Assembly: GCF_900112695.1 (NCBI RefSeq)
Contig: NZ_FOMT01000003.1
Span: 1-64,000, forward strand
Direction of reading: 5' to 3'
Origin: Paenibacillus catalpae
GTDB taxonomy: Bacteria; Bacillota; Bacilli; Paenibacillales; Paenibacillaceae
DNA: 64,000 bases
Part shown: positions 61,664 to 64,000 of the stretch, in pieces
How the letters are laid out: each line of letters opens with the position of its first letter
How positions within the stretch are numbered: the first letter of the stretch is position 1
Program-made: the position numbers and the translations under genes
The notes under the pieces: generated by a model
What the model was told of the DNA's origin: nothing
The model's input: only the letters and a program-made list of their open reading frames with translations
Database searches by the model: none

Positions 61664-62611
61664 TTACTCATGTGAAATAATAAGCTCAAGCTGGCCGCGG
61701 AGCGAGAATGCCCCGAAGCCCAGCGGAAGAATGAAATGGTCGCCTTTGGTCAGCGGGTAGCTGCCTGTGGAATTCTCCAATTCGCCAGATCCGTCAATAA
61801 CGCTGCAGATGATGAATGTAGCCGGTTCAGGGAATGACGTTTCCCCGTTGGTGTTCCATTTTTGCACCGTGAAAAAGCTGTTGGATACAAACGTTGTAAC
61901 CTCGGTTCCGCCAAGCGTCTCCGAAGAGAAGGTAGTCTCTGCCCCAACATGAGGCACTGTCGTTACTTCAATGCCTTTGTCCAGATGAAGCTCGCGTTTG
62001 GCTCCTTTATCGTCCGTGCGGTCGTAATCATAGATCCGGTAGGTCGTATCCGAGCTTTGCTGCGTCTCCAGCACTTGAATGCCTTTGCCCAATGCATGGA
62101 GAGTACCGCTAGGGACGTAGAAGAAATCGCCCGGTTTTACGGTTACCTTGGTCAACAGTTTATCCCACTCGCCTGCGTCAACCATTTGCTTGAACTGCTC
62201 TTTGGAAGCCGCATGATGACCGTAAATAATCTCGGCACCTGGCTCGCAGCCAAGAATGTACCAGCATTCCGTCTTGCCAAGCTCGCCGTTCTCGTTAACC
62301 TGCGCATAGGCATCGTCAGGATGCACCTGAACGGACAGATCATCCGAGGCGTCGAGGATTTTGGTCAACAGCGGAAACTTAACTGCCGAAGAGCCGAATA
62401 ATTGCGGCTGCTGATCCCACAGCTCGCCAAGCTTAAGTCCTTTATAAGGGCCGTAATGAACAATGCTTTGGCCATTCGGATGAGCCGACACGGCCCAGCA
62501 TTCGCCGGTGCGGTCAGATGGAATATCGTAATTGAACTGCTCTCTTAATTGCTTGCCGCCCCAAATTCGTTCTTGAAATACAGGTTCCAGAAAAATCGGT
62601 TGATTCGCCAA
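61664..62611 (-). CDS. manA: Mannose-6-phosphate isomerase, class I
   Basis: A 315-residue zinc-dependent cupin enzyme interconverting mannose 6-phosphate and fructose 6-phosphate. Visible are ERIWGGKQLREQF, the zinc-ligand region QVHPDDAYA and GKTECWYIL, and FYVPSGTLHALGKG. TTG 62611 is the preferred start, 6 nt after GGAGGGA, and gives the usual length of Bacillus ManA; the frame to 62626 includes the ribosome site. Confidence 0.93.
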   Translation of the reverse strand: MANQPIFLEPVFQERIWGGKQLREQFNYDIPSDRTGECWAVSAHPNGQSIVHYGPYKGLKLGELWDQQPQLFGSSAVKFPLLTKILDASDDLSVQVHPDDAYAQVNENGELGKTECWYILGCEPGAEIIYGHHAASKEQFKQMVDAGEWDKLLTKVTVKPGDFFYVPSGTLHALGKGIQVLETQQSSDTTYRIYDYDRTDDKGAKRELHLDKGIEVTTVPHVGAETTFSSETLGGTEVTTFVSNSFFTVQKWNTNGETSFPEPATFIICSVIDGSGELENSTGSYPLTKGDHFILPLGFGAFSLRGQLELIISHE

Positions 62612-62640
62612 TCTATATCCCTCCAAGTAATCGAATGCAA

Positions 62641-62675
62641 CTTTACTAAACTTGACAAAATAAATATTTGTAAAG
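62641..62675. promoter_or_regulatory. Dyad in the divergent manA/LacI control region
   Basis: CTTTAC (62641-62646) and GTAAAG (62670-62675) are inverted, and ACAAA (62655-62659) and TTTGT (62667-62671) form an inner A+T-rich dyad. It is a candidate operator for the divergent LacI regulator. Confidence 0.4.
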
Positions 62676-62713
62676 TAAATTGATTATAACATAGGAACAG
62701 AGGAAGTTGAACA

Positions 62714-63751
62714 ATGCCGCGACCAAAAAAAATATCAATGCAGACGATCGCCGACAAGCTGGGCATTTCCCGTAATGCCGTCTCGTTGGCGCTGTCCAAT
62801 AAAAAAGGAATCGGAGAAGAACTGAGACAGCTGGTGATTCGGACGGCTCAGGAGGTTGGCTATTTGGCTGACACCGCTCAGGCTTCATTCAGCGCTCCAA
62901 TTCTGGTGCTGGTACCTGATCGGGTTATGAGCCATGAAGATAACGAGCATTTTTTGTTTTATCATGATTTGATATGGGGACTTGACCGCCAATTGCAGGA
63001 GGAAGGGTATAGCGCGGTTATTGTACGGATCAGTCTTGCCCAGGAGCAGGAACGGATCCTCCCGGAGCTGGTTCAGCATATTGATTACCGGGGCATTATT
63101 GCGTTTGGCATATTAGAGAGAGACTATATTGTTAAAGTACGGCAGACGATTACGAAGCCGATGCTGCTGTTTGATTCGTACTACCGGGAGATTGATGCGT
63201 CCGCGGTCACTTCGGCAAATATTGAAGGGGCATGTGTCGCGGTCAATTCCTTAATTGAAGCCGGCCATCAGCGGATTGGCTGCATTGCGCCGGTTAATTT
63301 GACGACCAGCCATGAGGAACGGTGGTTTGGTTACACGAAAGCGATGCTGCAAAATAAACTCCAGCCTGATTTCGCTTTATGCCTGCTCGAGTCGGAAGGC
63401 TTTAGCCGGACGCAGGAGGAATTAGCGGCTTATTGTGACCGGTTCGTGGAAGGTAAGTATCCGACGGCAGTCTTTTGCGGGAATGACCGGATTGCTCTGC
63501 TCTTCATGAAGGAGCTGGAGACGAGGGGGCTCCAGGTACCCGGTGACGTATCGGTAATCGGATTTGATGGTCTTGCGATGTCTGCCGAAGCGAACCCTCC
63601 GTTAACGACAATGGCTGTTAATAAAAAAGCGCTGTGCACTGCAGCAGTAGAAGTGCTCGGCCAAATGCTCCGGCAGCCCGAGAGTTCTGCTGTGCGCTGC
63701 AGTGCTGCGCCTGTTCTTCGTATGGGAGGCTCCGTTAAAGGTTTAAGATGA
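62714..63751 (+). CDS. LacI family transcriptional regulator
   Basis: A 345-residue repressor with an N-terminal HTH (MQTIADKLGISRNAVSLALS) and a ligand-binding domain (FDSYYREIDASAV; DVSVIGFDGLAMS). It is divergent from the manA-fructokinase operon and likely controls it in response to a mannose or fructose derivative. Its stop overlaps the convergent DUF2500-like gene by 9 nt. Confidence 0.92.
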   Translation: MPRPKKISMQTIADKLGISRNAVSLALSNKKGIGEELRQLVIRTAQEVGYLADTAQASFSAPILVLVPDRVMSHEDNEHFLFYHDLIWGLDRQLQEEGYSAVIVRISLAQEQERILPELVQHIDYRGIIAFGILERDYIVKVRQTITKPMLLFDSYYREIDASAVTSANIEGACVAVNSLIEAGHQRIGCIAPVNLTTSHEERWFGYTKAMLQNKLQPDFALCLLESEGFSRTQEELAAYCDRFVEGKYPTAVFCGNDRIALLFMKELETRGLQVPGDVSVIGFDGLAMSAEANPPLTTMAVNKKALCTAAVEVLGQMLRQPESSAVRCSAAPVLRMGGSVKGLR

Positions 63752-64000
63752 TACGCTATTACGCTCGAAAGCAACAATCCACTCGCCTTGCGTTGCAGCA
63801 TAACCGGTATCGCCTTCTACAACAAGGCCATACAAGTTCTTCACATCCAGAAACTCCTGACGCTGACCATCAACAAACTCTAAGGTTATATAGTAGTAGG
63901 TGTGAGAGGAATGGCTGATTTGGCCATCATGGTTGTGGGAGCTTTGCTGGACGTCCAGACGTTTAGATACGACGCGTGCGAAAGTCGACTCCTTTGGTGA
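63743..64000 (-). CDS. DUF2500-like protein, partial
   Basis: The last 85 codons of a minus-strand gene that runs off the window end. The readable part ends in the pattern KRLDVQQ, YYYITLEFVDGQRQEFLDVK and YGLVVEGDTGYAATQGEWIV, which matches the C-terminal beta domain of DUF2500 proteins (small membrane-anchored, unknown function). An N-terminal membrane helix would lie beyond position 64000. No start is visible. Confidence 0.7.
   Translation of the reverse strand, partial: SPKESTFARVVSKRLDVQQSSHNHDGQISHSSHTYYYITLEFVDGQRQEFLDVKNLYGLVVEGDTGYAATQGEWIVAFERNSVSS

Overview
The window looks like chromosomal DNA of a spore-forming, low-to-moderate GC Gram-positive bacterium, most likely Paenibacillus or a close Paenibacillaceae relative. 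The evidence is two minor small acid-soluble spore protein genes (SspI and SspH types), decayed remnants of GerA-type germinant receptor genes, a Lia/Psp envelope-stress operon, YesM/YesN-type two-component pairs, LplB/YtcP-type sugar permeases and an SLH-anchored giant surface protein. No prophage, insertion sequence, CRISPR array or ribosomal RNA is visible. The assignment rests on reading protein motifs, not on a database search.

1-5.1 kb: four tRNAs (Gly, Cys, Arg, Leu) ending in two terminators, then a decayed GerAB-like relic. Next is a six-gene envelope-stress operon: LiaI-like membrane protein, PspA, PspC with a Gly-rich tail and coiled coil, a second PspA, LiaS-like kinase, LiaR-like regulator. 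A 77-nt near-perfect palindrome separates the structural from the regulatory genes.
5.1-11.2 kb: two unrecognised minus-strand genes, a YwmB-like protein, zwf (glucose-6-phosphate dehydrogenase), a cyclase-family hydrolase and prfC (release factor 3).
11.2-24.2 kb: a broken TM2-domain gene; a LacI regulator with a non-canonical start and its own promoter and operator, leading an operon of two Gfo/Idh/MocA dehydrogenases flanking a ThuA protein; a solitary phnM; sspI; KtrA/C-type K+ channel regulator plus SpoU RNA methyltransferase; aldo/keto reductase; alpha-glucan phosphorylase; GH43; small genes including an HPr-fold protein without its active-site histidine.
24.3-32.3 kb: a YesN-type response regulator, a GH38 alpha-mannosidase (minus strand), a YesM-type sensor kinase and a sugar-binding lipoprotein. 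The lipoprotein leader holds tandem 39-bp hairpin repeats and a possible terminator/anti-terminator.
32.3-38.98 kb: GerA N-terminal fragment, sspH, PadR regulator with a clear autoregulatory operator, a pentapeptide-repeat protein and a DrrAB-like ABC exporter, then an amino-acid permease, a LysE exporter and a 51-residue membrane protein.
39-56.2 kb: a polysaccharide-use region: two sugar permeases and a binding protein (no ATPase nearby), a 1977-residue SLH-anchored protein with two pectate-lyase-3-like beta-helices, a Gfo/Idh/MocA dehydrogenase, a ManD/RspA-like enolase-superfamily dehydratase, an NAD-dependent epimerase, GH116 and GH8 (Rex-like). The surface protein would bind or cleave extracellular glycan, the transporter import oligosaccharides and the intracellular enzymes finish degradation.
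56.3-64 kb: hxlB-hxlA-hxlR (ribulose monophosphate formaldehyde assimilation and detoxification), a membrane chemoreceptor, two small conserved proteins, a fructokinase-manA operon divergent from a LacI regulator, and at the edge a partial DUF2500-like gene.
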